In this document: positions 42,001 through 51,061 of the stretch, piece after piece
Numbering within the stretch: the first letter of the stretch is position 1
Layout of the letters: each line of letters starts with the position of its first letter
DNA from: an uncultured Altererythrobacter sp.
Lineage (GTDB): Bacteria; Pseudomonadota; Alphaproteobacteria; Sphingomonadales; Sphingomonadaceae
NCBI GenBank assembly: GCA_913056125.1
Contig: CAJXNC010000005.1
Location: 1 to 64,000, forward strand
Length of the DNA: 64,000 nucleotides
Reading direction: 5' to 3'
The notes under the pieces: generated by a model
The model's input: the letters and a program-made list of their open reading frames with translations, nothing else
Databases searched by the model: none
What the model was told of the DNA's origin: nothing
Made by a program: the position numbers and the translations under genes

Positions 42001-43715
42001 GCTGGGCCGATTACGACGAAGGCCTGCTGTCGAGGGGCGGCGGCATCTTCCCGCGCAGCATGAAGCGCATCCCGCTCTCGAAACAGGCGCGCGACATGCT
42101 TGGCGTGGAGGAAAAGGAGCTCGATCCCGACAGCCTGATCTCGGCGATCCTGCGCAGCCAGGTGGACCTCATCTGGTTCGGCGGCATCGGCACTTACATC
42201 AAGGCCGGCACCGAAACCCATGCACAGGTGGGCGATCCGGCAAACGATTTGCTGCGTGTCGATGGCAAGGAGGTGCGCGCCAAAGTGATCGGGGAGGGCG
42301 CCAATCTGGGTGTCACGCAGGCCGGACGCATCGAATTCTCGTTGAAGGGCGGGCGCATCAACACCGACTTCATCGACAACTCGGCGGGTGTCGATTGTTC
42401 CGACAATGAAGTGAATATCAAGATCGGCCTTGCCGCAGCACGGCGCACAGGCCGCCTTTCCGAGGAGCGGCGCAACAAGTTGCTCCACGAGATGACCGAT
42501 GAAGTCGCCGAACTGGTGCTGGAGGACAACCGCCTTCAGGCGCTGGCACTGTCCATTGCAGAGGCTGGCGGCGCACGCGAGACTGGCGCCTTGCTGCGCC
42601 TTATCGACACGCTCGAACATGTTGGCCATCTCGACCGCAAGACCGAGGGGCTTGCCGATAACGAGACTCTTTCACGCCGCGCCAGCGACGGACAGGGCCT
42701 GACCCGGCCCGAACTTGCCATCCTGCTTTCCAACTCCAAACTGGTGCTGCAGGACGCAATCGAGATCAGCACGCTCTCCGGCGACCAGGTTGCAGACGGG
42801 TTGGTGCTGGGCGACTTCCCGCCGCAATTGCAGGATAGGTTCCGCAAGCAAGTGCTGGCCCATCGCCTGCGCAATGAAATCGTGGGCACGGTTGTTGCCA
42901 ACCAGATCGTCAACCGGATGGGCATGGTCCATCCGTTCGAACTGGCGGAAGAAGAAGGTGTCGGTCTCGACCAGGTCGGTTGTGCCTTTGTCGGCGCATG
43001 CAACCTGCTGGACATGGGAAAAATCTGGCAAGCGCTCGACGAAGCCCGGATCCCCGAAACGGCGCGCCTGCTGCTGTTCGACCAGGCTGCTCTGGCTTTG
43101 CGCGGCCATATGGCCGACCTGTTGCGCGCCGGCGGCTGCGTGCAGGGTCCGACGCAATTGCAGGAAGAAATCGGCGGCGCAGTCGCCGAACTGGTCAAGG
43201 CGGCGGATTCGATACTCGGCAGCCAGGCGCGCAGCCATGTCGATGAGCTCTCGCAGCGGCTTGTCGAGGCCGGCGCGCCCGAAAAGCTGGCGGGCATGGT
43301 GGCGCAGATCTTTGCGCTCGACGGTTCGATCGGCCTTGCCCGTCTTGCCAGCGACACCTCGATCGACACGCTCGAGCTGACGCATGGCTTCGTGCGTCTG
43401 GGCGAAGCGCTCGGCCTCGACTGGGCGCAGACCAAGGCAGCAGTCATGAGCCCGGCCGATCCGTGGGAGCGCCTGCTCGTTGCCGGCCTTGCGCGCGACT
43501 TCCAGCAAATGCGCTTCGACTTCCTTCGACGGCTGGCCGGTGGTGGCAAGGGCAAGCAGGGGGTCGAGCGAGGTATCGAGGCATGGCTCGGCCAGCATGC
43601 CGCATCCATCGCGCATTTCCGCAGCGTGATTGCACGGGCGCAGGGCTCTGCCCCGGTTTCACCGGCAGTCCTCGCCCAGATCGCCAGCCAGGCCCGCAAC
43701 CTGTTGCTGCGCTAA
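39033..43715 (+). CDS. gdhB: NAD-dependent glutamate dehydrogenase, large type
   Basis: Oxidatively deaminates glutamate to 2-oxoglutarate. 1560 residues, the 180-kDa class. A long N-terminal regulatory part (ACT-like; about 1-690) precedes the catalytic core (about 700-1250: GGIRWSDRRDDFRTEILGL, VPTGAKGGFYPKRLP with the active Lys, GCGDMSGDVFGNG) and a C-terminal helical tail. The start ATG 39033 is eight bases after GAGAGGAAGG; a GTG at 39024 is less likely. Monocistronic. Confidence 0.95.
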   Translation: MAKAKASKKFTAIVRDALEESILPGELQVDAATLDNAADFLFETALHRDDGKPSIQIRSPGGDKRCMQIAIVNRDVPFLVDSISRAIAAAGLTVELLLHPILPVRRDGNWDLTDLPQGDGTGEKRESFIYVEADRVDAKERHALEEELKRTIADVRAAVADWPKMREAIMGDADRLSDAEGAALLRWLGEGNIAQLGHVTRGRDGSLSDIFGICRASAGALLADATFDRAFAWFDGEEGAPGRVPLVIKANRLSLVHRRVPIDLFIVPIHEDGRVAALSVHAGIWTSAALTTPPQNVPVLRRQLAGIMERLDFNPEGHDHKALIHALSVLPHDLIISFAEEDTLRVATTLMALIDRPRPRVAMVAAPLQRHVFAFVWLPRDMLSTTVRLQIQALLEEGTSTQTLDWSLRVEGGNLALLRFVLDAREGGGKVDTDALDARLQDMLRGWADAVENALAEIDEPSRATALALRYAMSFPTQYRASYGAREAARDIERLRHLAALSDQHPLGRDARLYRLDGDSPDRLRLKVYQVGGALPLSDAVPALENFGFRVESEIPTQLEGDIEATIHEFILSRNAGADAATLLERADAIEEAIGAVLNGLSENDVFNRLVIDCSLSARETDWLRAIYRYLRQANIAFTIYSVVDALRDGPQVTRPLVDLFRSQHDPQFKGDRKAALGDANDAIRSGLAGVSAINDDRILRLYWQTIGAILRTNAFAPAVEEALAYKIDSSQVPGLPKPVPWREIFVYSRRVEGIHLRAGPVARGGIRWSDRRDDFRTEILGLMKAQRVKNAVIVPTGAKGGFYPKRLPNPAVDRDAWFTEGRDSYKVFIRTLLSITDNIVDDKVVHPECVVVHDGEDPYFVVAADKGTASFSDTANAIALEREFWLGDAFASGGSNGYDHKAMGITARGAWISVQRHFLEMGVDVQKDNVRVAGCGDMSGDVFGNGMLLSKAIKLVAAFDHRHIFIDPDPDPAASWKERKRLFGKARSSWADYDEGLLSRGGGIFPRSMKRIPLSKQARDMLGVEEKELDPDSLISAILRSQVDLIWFGGIGTYIKAGTETHAQVGDPANDLLRVDGKEVRAKVIGEGANLGVTQAGRIEFSLKGGRINTDFIDNSAGVDCSDNEVNIKIGLAAARRTGRLSEERRNKLLHEMTDEVAELVLEDNRLQALALSIAEAGGARETGALLRLIDTLEHVGHLDRKTEGLADNETLSRRASDGQGLTRPELAILLSNSKLVLQDAIEISTLSGDQVADGLVLGDFPPQLQDRFRKQVLAHRLRNEIVGTVVANQIVNRMGMVHPFELAEEEGVGLDQVGCAFVGACNLLDMGKIWQALDEARIPETARLLLFDQAALALRGHMADLLRAGGCVQGPTQLQEEIGGAVAELVKAADSILGSQARSHVDELSQRLVEAGAPEKLAGMVAQIFALDGSIGLARLASDTSIDTLELTHGFVRLGEALGLDWAQTKAAVMSPADPWERLLVAGLARDFQQMRFDFLRRLAGGGKGKQGVERGIEAWLGQHAASIAHFRSVIARAQGSAPVSPAVLAQIASQARNLLLR

Positions 43716-43755
43716 GGTGGACTGACTTGACGCGAAGCGCAGAACGGGCAAACCC

Positions 43756-45003
43756 ATGCTCATGAATGGAGAGGCTCCGAAAACCGCAGATGTGGTGATC
43801 GTCGGTACCGGCCATGGCGGTGCGCAGGCCGCGATCGCCTTGCGCCAATGCGGTTTCGAAGGCTCGATCCTGATGATCGGGCGCGACGATGCCCCGCCCT
43901 ATGAACGCCCGCCTTTGTCCAAGGAATACCTTGCTGGCGACAAGCCCTTCGAACGCCTGCTGATCCGGCCCGAACAGTTCTGGCAGGACAAGGGCATCGA
44001 CCTGTTGCTGGGCACCTCGGTGACGCGGATCGATCCGGCAGCGAAGGAAATCGCGCTGAGCAAGGGCGGCCCGGTCCGCTACGGCGCACTGGTCTGGGCG
44101 GCCGGGGGCGATGCGAGGCGGTTGTCCTGTCCCGGGGCCCATCTGAGTGGCATCCATGCGGTACGTCACAAGGGCGATGTCGATGCCATGATGGCCGATC
44201 TCGAGGGCGGGGCACGGCGGGTGGTGGTGATCGGTGGCGGCTATATCGGCCTCGAAGCGGCTGCCGTACTGACCAAGCTCGATTGCCAGGTAACCTTGGT
44301 CGAAGCGCAGGACCGCGTGCTCTCGCGCGTGGCGGGCGAAGAATTGTCGCGATTTTTCGAAGACGAGCATCGCAGCCACGGCGTCGACATCAGGCTGGGC
44401 GAAATGGTCGAATCGCTATCGGGCGATGGCGACCGCGTGACCGGCGTGAAGCTCGCTAGTGGCGAGGAATTGCCCTGCGATATCGTGGTGGTCGGAATCG
44501 GCATCGTGCCTGCCGTCGGCCCGCTGATCGCGGCCGGAGCTGCTGCGGCGGACGGCGTCGATGTCGACGAGAACTGCCACACCAGCCTCGATGACGTCTA
44601 TGCGATCGGCGATTGCGCCGCCCATGCCAATCCCTGGGCCGAAGGCGCAGTGATCCGCCTCGAAAGCGTGCAGAACGCCAATGACATGGCGACCACCGCG
44701 GCCAGGGCGATCTGCGGCAATCCCGAACCCTACAATGCAATCCCGTGGTTCTGGTCCAACCAGTACGACCTCAAGCTGCAGACTGCCGGCCTCAGCATGG
44801 GGCATGATGTGGCGGTGCTGCGCGGCGATCCGGCGGAACGCAGTTTCTCGGTCATCTATTTGAAGGATGGCAGGGTGATCGCGGTCGATGCGGTCAACCG
44901 GGTGAAAGACTATGTGCAGGGCCGCAAGCTGGTGGAAGCGCGGGCGGTGGTCGATCCGGAAGCGCTCTCGAACATCGATGTGCCGCTCAAAGAGCTTCTC
45001 TGA
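43756..45003 (+). CDS. FAD-dependent ferredoxin-reductase-like protein
   Basis: A 415-residue flavoprotein of the rhodocoxin/putidaredoxin reductase group. FAD motif [10 protein letters not shown] near residue 18, [12 protein letters not shown] motif [13 protein letters not shown] near 158, and [12 protein letters not shown] that binds the flavin. The C-terminal reductase domain with [18 protein letters not shown] is present. It normally passes electrons from NADH to a ferredoxin serving a P450 or dioxygenase. No ferredoxin gene is adjacent. Its 3' end overlaps convergent queG by 17 bp. Confidence 0.93.
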   Translation: MLMNGEAPKTADVVIVGTGHGGAQAAIALRQCGFEGSILMIGRDDAPPYERPPLSKEYLAGDKPFERLLIRPEQFWQDKGIDLLLGTSVTRIDPAAKEIALSKGGPVRYGALVWAAGGDARRLSCPGAHLSGIHAVRHKGDVDAMMADLEGGARRVVVIGGGYIGLEAAAVLTKLDCQVTLVEAQDRVLSRVAGEELSRFFEDEHRSHGVDIRLGEMVESLSGDGDRVTGVKLASGEELPCDIVVVGIGIVPAVGPLIAAGAAAADGVDVDENCHTSLDDVYAIGDCAAHANPWAEGAVIRLESVQNANDMATTAARAICGNPEPYNAIPWFWSNQYDLKLQTAGLSMGHDVAVLRGDPAERSFSVIYLKDGRVIAVDAVNRVKDYVQGRKLVEARAVVDPEALSNIDVPLKELL

Positions 45004-46060
45004 GCCTTTCAAGGGCCCATAGAGCACTTTCAGCCACCGTTGCATCTCCGTCGGAACACAGGCTCTCGACCTGCGGCATGAGAGCGCGGTTGCCGCTATT
45101 TCCTGCTGCAATCAGACAGTTACGAACAAACCTGTCGCGTCCCACGCGCTTGATCGGAGATCCGGAGAACTTGGCTCGAAAAGCGGCATCGTCCAGCTCC
45201 AGCAGCTCAGCAAGGTCGGGCGCGACAAGTTCCTCGCGCGGGGCCAGTGCCTTGTGCCGCGCCGCAACCTGCGCGAACTTGTTCCACGGACAGGCCGCGA
45301 GACAATCGTCGCAACCATAGATGCGATTGCCGATTGCTTCACGAAATTCGAGCGGAATCATGCCCTTATGCTCGATAGTCAAATAGGATATGCAACGCCT
45401 AGCATCTAACCGATACGGTTCAGGAAAGGCGTTAGTCGGACAGGCATCCTGACAATCCCGGCACGAGCCGCAGCGATCCTCATGCGCCTCGTCCGGCACA
45501 AAGGGAACGGTCGTGTAGATCGCGCCGAGGAACAGCCAGCTGCCATGCTCCCTGCTGACCAGATTGGTGTGCTTGCCCTGCCAGCCGATACCCGCCGCCT
45601 GTCCGAGCGGCTTCTCCATCACCGGGGCCGTGTCGACAAAGACCTTGAGCGCCACTTCGAGCCCGCGCTTCTCCCCCTCCGCCACCAGCCAGCGAGCGAG
45701 CGCCTTGAGCGCCTTCTTCACCACGTCGTGATAGTCCCGTCCCTGCGCATAAACCGAGATGCGCGCCTTCTCCGGATCGCCCTCCAGCGCCATCGGATCG
45801 ACATCGGGCGCATAGGACATGCCCAGCGCGATCACGCTTTGCGCTTCGGGCCACATGCTTTGCGGCCCCTGCCGTACTTCCGCGCGATCCTGCATCCAGC
45901 CCATGTCGCCATGAAACCCGGCGTCCAACCATTCATGAAGGCGTTGCGCACGCAAGGAATCGTCCTGCGCGGGCGCAAAGCCAACGGCTGCAAAGCCCAG
46001 TTCCTGCGCCTTTGCGCGCAGCTCTTGCTGAAGCGAAGCGATTAGCTGCGTGTTAATCAT
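44987..46060 (-). CDS. queG: Epoxyqueuosine reductase
   Basis: Last step of queuosine modification of tRNA, reducing epoxyqueuosine with cobalamin and two 4Fe-4S clusters. 357 residues. Cluster motifs [16 protein letters not shown] and [15 protein letters not shown] are intact. The C-terminal HEAT-like tail is [19 protein letters not shown]. Overlaps the flavoprotein gene end-to-end and diverges from the ABC exporter. Confidence 0.95.
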   Translation of the reverse strand: MINTQLIASLQQELRAKAQELGFAAVGFAPAQDDSLRAQRLHEWLDAGFHGDMGWMQDRAEVRQGPQSMWPEAQSVIALGMSYAPDVDPMALEGDPEKARISVYAQGRDYHDVVKKALKALARWLVAEGEKRGLEVALKVFVDTAPVMEKPLGQAAGIGWQGKHTNLVSREHGSWLFLGAIYTTVPFVPDEAHEDRCGSCRDCQDACPTNAFPEPYRLDARRCISYLTIEHKGMIPLEFREAIGNRIYGCDDCLAACPWNKFAQVAARHKALAPREELVAPDLAELLELDDAAFRAKFSGSPIKRVGRDRFVRNCLIAAGNSGNRALMPQVESLCSDGDATVAESALWALERLREAL

Positions 46061-46104
46061 AAACGATCTTGCTCGTGTTCACGCTTGGGCTGTACCCCGA
46101 GGCA

Positions 46105-47079
46105 ATGGACATTGCGACATCCGACATTGTGCACACCGATGAGAGCGAGCTGGCGATCGAGGCAAGGGGCCTTGTCAAACGCTTCGACCAGACCCTTGCG
46201 GTGGATGGAATCGACCTCAGCGTAAGGCGCGGTGCGATATACGGGATCCTCGGCCCCAATGGCGCGGGCAAGACCACCACCCTGCGCATGATCCTCGGCA
46301 TTATCGATCCGGACGCCGGGACGAGACGCCTGCTCGACCATGACAACCCCAAGGATGTGGCGCGCCTGATCGGCTATCTTCCCGAGGAACGCGGCCTCTA
46401 CCAGTCGATGAAGGCCTATGACGCGATCGCCTTCATGGGCGCACTGCGCGGTCTACCACTTGCCGAGGGCCGCAAGCGCGGGCGCGAACTGCTCGAACAG
46501 CACGGGCTCAGCCATGCCGCAGACAAGCAGATCCGCCACCTTTCCAAGGGCATGGCGCAGATCGTCCAGCTGCTCGGCACGCTTGTGCACGAACCGCAAC
46601 TGGTGGTGCTGGACGAGCCCTTTTCCGGCCTCGACGCAATCAATCAGGGCAAGCTCGAAGTGCTCATCCGGTCATTGGCCGAAAAGGGTACGACGGTGAT
46701 CTTCTCCACCCATGTCATCGCCCATGCCGAGCGCTTGTGCGAAGGCATCGCCATCATTGCCGGCGGCAAGGTGCCGTTCTCCGGCGGCGTGGACGAGGCG
46801 CGTGACCGTATTCCCGCGCAGGTCCGGCTGGAGACCAGCTCCGCAGAAGGACAGTGGCGTAGCGCCCTGCCCGAAGAAACGCGCCGCATCGGCAGATTTT
46901 GGCACTTCCCGCTACCCGACAGCGGCATCGAACCGCTGCTGCGCGCACTGATCGACGGTGATGCCGGCATCCTCTCGCTCAGTATCGAGCGCGCCGGGTT
47001 GCATGATGCCTTCGTTGCCATTGCGGGCGAGGCTGCCGCGGCGGACCTCGCCGTCGAAACCGAAAGCGAGGCAGGCTGA
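46105..47079 (+). CDS. ABC exporter ATP-binding subunit (NatA-like)
   Basis: A 324-residue ATPase. Walker A GPNGAGKTT, signature LSKGMAQIVQLL (a variant of LSGGQ), Walker B LVVLDEPFSGLD, and a C-terminal domain typical of DUF4162-type NatA/YhaQ exporters. The start is ATG 46105; a TTG at 46069 is less natural. TGATG overlap with the permease gene. Confidence 0.92.
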   Translation: MDIATSDIVHTDESELAIEARGLVKRFDQTLAVDGIDLSVRRGAIYGILGPNGAGKTTTLRMILGIIDPDAGTRRLLDHDNPKDVARLIGYLPEERGLYQSMKAYDAIAFMGALRGLPLAEGRKRGRELLEQHGLSHAADKQIRHLSKGMAQIVQLLGTLVHEPQLVVLDEPFSGLDAINQGKLEVLIRSLAEKGTTVIFSTHVIAHAERLCEGIAIIAGGKVPFSGGVDEARDRIPAQVRLETSSAEGQWRSALPEETRRIGRFWHFPLPDSGIEPLLRALIDGDAGILSLSIERAGLHDAFVAIAGEAAAADLAVETESEAG

Positions 47080-48344
47080 TGCACGAGACCGTCTCAGGCC
47101 GCCTGTCCTTCTTCCGCGCCGCCATGGTCGTGGCCCGGCGCGATTTCACTGCCGTGCTATTCAGCCGCGCCTTCATCTTCTTTCTTCTCGGACCGCTGTT
47201 CCCGGTGGCGGTGTTCGTCCTCGCCGGGAGCGTGGGCGCACAAATCCAGAGCTCGGCCACCACCGCCGAGATCGGCCTCGCCATGGAGGCAGAAGACGTC
47301 GATGCCATGCTTGAGGCACGCAATGAAGTCGCCGCGCGCCTGGGCGGAGGCATTCCTCCAATGATCCCGCTGGCCCGGCTTGAACCGGGCGAGAAATTTG
47401 ATGCAGTCGCCGTTCTCGAAAACCGCGAAGGCAGTATTGGCGCTATTGTCACGGGCACTCTCGAGAAGCCGGAATTGACCGCCCCGCGCCTCAACCTCGG
47501 CTGGCAAGGCATCATTTCCATGGTTGCCGCCACCGCCTTGCGCAGCGAGCCCACCACCTATCCCGAAGTTACGACGATCTCCGTCGCCACCAGCGGGGCG
47601 AGCGAGAATCGCGGACGGCTTGGGACCGCGCAAGGAGGGCTCCTCCTGCTCTTCCTGTTGATCATGCTGCTGGCCAGCATGGTGCTCTCCAACCTGGTGG
47701 AGGAGAAGGCCAACAAGATCATCGAGATCCTTGCCGCTGCCATCCCGATGGATGCCGTCTTCATGGGCAAGCTCTTCGCCATGTTGGGCATCTCGGTGAT
47801 CGGCATCGCGGTATGGGGCACCACAGGCACCACCCTGCTTGCATTGGGCGGGCGCTCGCTCTCCGAACTCGCCAATCCGGGTGTGGGCTGGCCGCTCTTC
47901 TTCCTGTTCGGGGCGATCTATTTCGCGATGGGTTACTTGCTGCTCGGCTCGATATTCCTGACGATCGGTTCGATGGCGCCGACCGTGCGCGATGTGCAGA
48001 CCATGGCCATGCCGGTGACCATGGCGCAGGTGTTGATCTTCTTTTTGGCCAATCTGGCTGTAACCAAAACCGGGGAGTGGATCGAATACGTGGCTATCGT
48101 GTTCCCGCTCAGCTCCCCCTTCGCCATGCTGGCCCGTGCTGCAATGGAGGAATCCATCTGGCCGCATATCGCCGCCATCGCCTGGCAAGTGCTTTGCGTG
48201 ACCCTGTTCATCCGCTTCGGTGCAAGGCTGTTCCGCAAGAAGGTGATGAAATCGGGTCCGCAGGCAGGCCGTGGCAAGAAGAAGGGGTGGTTCAGGCGGG
48301 GCGCGAAAGCCAGTGCCGAATTGCCCCTTGGAGGGTTGAGCTGA
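47079..48344 (+). CDS. ABC-2 type permease (NatB-like)
   Basis: A 421-residue membrane partner of the preceding ATPase. One N-terminal helix, a large periplasmic loop (about 55-185), then five or six membrane helices (about 190-390). This NatB/CcmB-type layout exports ions or small compounds. The C-terminus is strongly basic. Substrate unknown. Confidence 0.9.
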   Translation: MHETVSGRLSFFRAAMVVARRDFTAVLFSRAFIFFLLGPLFPVAVFVLAGSVGAQIQSSATTAEIGLAMEAEDVDAMLEARNEVAARLGGGIPPMIPLARLEPGEKFDAVAVLENREGSIGAIVTGTLEKPELTAPRLNLGWQGIISMVAATALRSEPTTYPEVTTISVATSGASENRGRLGTAQGGLLLLFLLIMLLASMVLSNLVEEKANKIIEILAAAIPMDAVFMGKLFAMLGISVIGIAVWGTTGTTLLALGGRSLSELANPGVGWPLFFLFGAIYFAMGYLLLGSIFLTIGSMAPTVRDVQTMAMPVTMAQVLIFFLANLAVTKTGEWIEYVAIVFPLSSPFAMLARAAMEESIWPHIAAIAWQVLCVTLFIRFGARLFRKKVMKSGPQAGRGKKKGWFRRGAKASAELPLGGLS

Positions 48345-48386
48345 TATTCAGCGTGGGTTCGGAGAGGATAGCCTAGGACCAAGACC

Positions 48387-48884
48387 ATGATGCAAGACCC
48401 GATTTCCCGCCGCAAGGCCCTGCTCTGGCTGGGTGCGGGCGTGGCCATGCCCGCCATTGCCGCCTGCGGAACGCCCGCCAGCGCGCAGAACGCCTACCGT
48501 GTTTCCTATAGCGAAGAGGAATGGCGACGCCGCCTCTCGCCAGCCGCTTTCCGCGTGCTGCGCGAAGAAGCGACCGAGCGTGCATACACCTCGCCGCTCA
48601 ATGACGAGCATCGCGAGGGCACCTTCGTCTGTGCAGGCTGCGCGAACGAGCTCTATTCCTCCGCCACCAAGTATGACAGCGGCACCGGCTGGCCAAGCTT
48701 CTACCAGGCGATCGACGCCACGGCGGTCGGCTATTCGACCGACTACAAGCTCGGCTATCCGCGCCGCGAAGTGCATTGTGCCGATTGCGGCGGGCACCTT
48801 GGCCATGTGTTCGATGATGGTCCGCGCCCGACGGGCAAGCGCCACTGCATCAATGGCGTGGCGATGGAATTCCGTCCCGCCTGA
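48387..48884 (+). CDS. msrB: Exported peptide-methionine (R)-S-oxide reductase
   Basis: Repairs R-sulfoxidised methionine. 165 residues with a twin-arginine signal (SRRKALLWLGAG) containing also a lipobox-like IAAC, so it is exported folded and may be lipidated. The MsrB core has zinc cysteines CAGC and CADC, GTGWPSF, and catalytic Cys in RHCINGVAMEF. It is a periplasmic defence enzyme against oxidised protein. Ends three bp from the convergent membrane-protein gene. Confidence 0.95.
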   Translation: MMQDPISRRKALLWLGAGVAMPAIAACGTPASAQNAYRVSYSEEEWRRRLSPAAFRVLREEATERAYTSPLNDEHREGTFVCAGCANELYSSATKYDSGTGWPSFYQAIDATAVGYSTDYKLGYPRREVHCADCGGHLGHVFDDGPRPTGKRHCINGVAMEFRPA

Positions 48885-48887
48885 TCC

Positions 48888-50633
48888 TCAACGCACGCGG
48901 AAGACGCGCAGCGGACCTTTCCCCATACTTTCTACGGGTTCCAGCCAGTCGGGTGGCGTCTCGGCAAAGACGGCGTTGGCAAGATTTCCCTCTGCCGCCG
49001 TCCGGTACAGCGCGACATCTGCTTCGCCCCCGCAGGCGATGACATAATCTACGCCATTGGCCTGCGCGATTTCCCGCGCCCTTTCCGGTGGTCCGGTGAA
49101 CGCCTCGACCACGTCATGCATCCGTTCGCGATTGCGGTGATAGCTCGCCATCACGACCGAATGGCCACTCTTGCCGAGGATCTCCGGCCCCGCATCAAGC
49201 GGGGCAAGGACATGACCGGCAGGCAGTGCGCCGAGATGCGAATAGTCGCAGGTCCGCGGATCAATCTTCGCCAGCACCTCAGGGCTCATCGTCGCACTGG
49301 GGAAGAGCGGATCGACCCGCTTTAAGGCCGCGCTGGCAAAGGTCGGCGTAACCAGCAGGAGGCAGGCGAGCGTGGCCAGGATACGCTGCACCGGCGCCTC
49401 GATCGCGCGAGCGCGCGGCAGGTAATGCGCGATCAGGAAGGCCGCGAAGGGAATTGCCAGCAATTGCGCGACAATCGCGGCGCGCATGAGCCAGAAGGAA
49501 TAGAGGCAGGCGGCAGCGGCCATGATCGCGAGACTGGCCCATGCCAGCGCGCGGCCCTGATCGAACATGCCCTGCTTGCCCGCTACCCACCATCCGGCAG
49601 CGACCAGCACCAGCGTCCAAACCAGCACCGCCATGACCGAAACCGGCTGCTGCCAGATGGGCAGGCCCTCGGTGATATAGCCATGCCAATATTGCTGCAG
49701 CAGCGGGTCAAGCTGGCCGAAGGGATCGGCCACGCATTCGCCCAGCGTGACAAAGGCGAGCGGTCCGCAGACAAGCGGAATGACAGCAAGGGCCATGAGC
49801 CTGCCACTGGCGCGGTCCTGACCCGGCAGTTTCGGAATGATCGCAGCAATCACTGCGGCGGCAGCGAAGGCGGCCATGTGGCCGGGCAGCAATATGTCGC
49901 AGAAGGGCAGCCCGAACGCACTGGCAGGCCGCGTCGCCAGAGACAAAGCTGGCGCGGCCACGGCGAGCCCGCCAAGGAACCAAGCCAGCCTCCGGTCCGA
50001 GGACCATAGGTAAAGCAGGCCGAGCAGGCCGGAGAAAGCCGCGGTCATGGGCAGCCCCTCGAGCGAGATTACGCACCACGCCGCCGCCAGAACACCGGCA
50101 AGCACCGCAGTCCGATTGGAGGGATTGAGGAGAAGCGCCACTGCGACGAGGCCAAGCACGGCCTGCGGCGTGTGATGGTCGATCCGCATAGGCGCGAAGC
50201 TGCCCGGCAGAAGCGGGAAGAGCGGCAGGATCAGCAGGCCAGCGAGCAAGGCCGCAGGGCCAAACCCGAGCTGCAGCATGATCGCGCGCAGGGCAAACAG
50301 GGCTACAGCCAAATAGAGCAACGGGACCGCGATCATCGCTACGGTCTCGCCGAAGAGGAGCGCAACGAATGCCAATGGCAGGTCGACAAGGCGTGACCAG
50401 TGGATGCTCGCGCCGTGGGGCGGATCCACGCGGTATTGGGTCACATCCCACCAGCTTTGTCCGGCGAGCAGGTCGCGCACTTCGAACAGGCGCATATAGT
50501 CGTCAGGGCCGACCGGATCGCTACCCTTTACTGCAACCGAAGCGACCCCAATCAGCGCAAAAAGCGCCCAGACCGCGAACACGGCGGCTGGCTTCGCCAC
50601 GAACTGGCGCCAATTCTCCGTGAGCGCGCTCAT
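48888..50633 (-). CDS. Polytopic GT-C-like membrane protein
   Basis: A 581-residue protein from ATG 50633 with about 12 hydrophobic helices and an early loop containing DPVGPDDYMRL and HWSRLVDLP. This DD...W-R-D loop is reminiscent of the catalytic loop of GT-C glycosyltransferases such as STT3. A soluble C-terminal domain (about 470-581) ends the protein. It lies in one operon with GtrA and a UGM-like flavoprotein, all consistent with lipid-linked sugar transfer. The exact reaction is unknown. Confidence 0.7.
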   Translation of the reverse strand: MSALTENWRQFVAKPAAVFAVWALFALIGVASVAVKGSDPVGPDDYMRLFEVRDLLAGQSWWDVTQYRVDPPHGASIHWSRLVDLPLAFVALLFGETVAMIAVPLLYLAVALFALRAIMLQLGFGPAALLAGLLILPLFPLLPGSFAPMRIDHHTPQAVLGLVAVALLLNPSNRTAVLAGVLAAAWCVISLEGLPMTAAFSGLLGLLYLWSSDRRLAWFLGGLAVAAPALSLATRPASAFGLPFCDILLPGHMAAFAAAAVIAAIIPKLPGQDRASGRLMALAVIPLVCGPLAFVTLGECVADPFGQLDPLLQQYWHGYITEGLPIWQQPVSVMAVLVWTLVLVAAGWWVAGKQGMFDQGRALAWASLAIMAAAACLYSFWLMRAAIVAQLLAIPFAAFLIAHYLPRARAIEAPVQRILATLACLLLVTPTFASAALKRVDPLFPSATMSPEVLAKIDPRTCDYSHLGALPAGHVLAPLDAGPEILGKSGHSVVMASYHRNRERMHDVVEAFTGPPERAREIAQANGVDYVIACGGEADVALYRTAAEGNLANAVFAETPPDWLEPVESMGKGPLRVFRVR

Positions 50634-50643
50634 ATTTGTCGCC

Positions 50644-51048
50644 TTAGCGGAAAACGACCTTGCTGCGCAGCAGCCAGGTTGCGGCGAAGCTGACAACGAT
50701 CGCAATGAGTTTCGCCACGCGCGGATCCATGCCCGACACATCGCCGGTCCAAACGATCGCCGTGGTCAGGCCAAGCCCGGCTAATGCGGAGATCACGAAC
50801 AACGCCTTCTGCCGCGTGCGGGCAAGCCCGCGTTCGGCCACATTGCCGGTAAAGACCGCGCGGCTGGACATCAGCCAATGCGCGACAATGCCTGCCGTAT
50901 AACCAATGGCACTGGCACCGGCCGCCCACATGCCCGCGGAAAGCAGGGCAAGAAAGCAGCCCATATCGACCGCCAGTGCGCCGACGCTCGCCAGCACGTA
51001 GCGTATGAAGCGAATGTCGCGCAGTCGGAGGAGCAAGGCGGACATGCT
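50644..51048 (-). CDS. GtrA-family membrane protein
   Basis: About 134 residues with four membrane helices; the RFIRYVLASVGALAVDMGCFLAL and LRSKVVFR elements are typical of GtrA, which flips undecaprenyl-linked sugars. Start ATG 51048 lies 13 bp after the flavoprotein stop; the ATG at 51081 would overlap it. Ten bases downstream the GT-C-like gene starts. Confidence 0.88.
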   Translation of the reverse strand, partial: SMSALLLRLRDIRFIRYVLASVGALAVDMGCFLALLSAGMWAAGASAIGYTAGIVAHWLMSSRAVFTGNVAERGLARTRQKALFVISALAGLGLTTAIVWTGDVSGMDPRVAKLIAIVVSFAATWLLRSKVVFR

Positions 51049-51061
51049 CTCGAGCTTCGCC

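Noticed and set aside
41061-42629. 522-codon frame opposite the glutamate dehydrogenase
   Set aside because: Shadow composition only.
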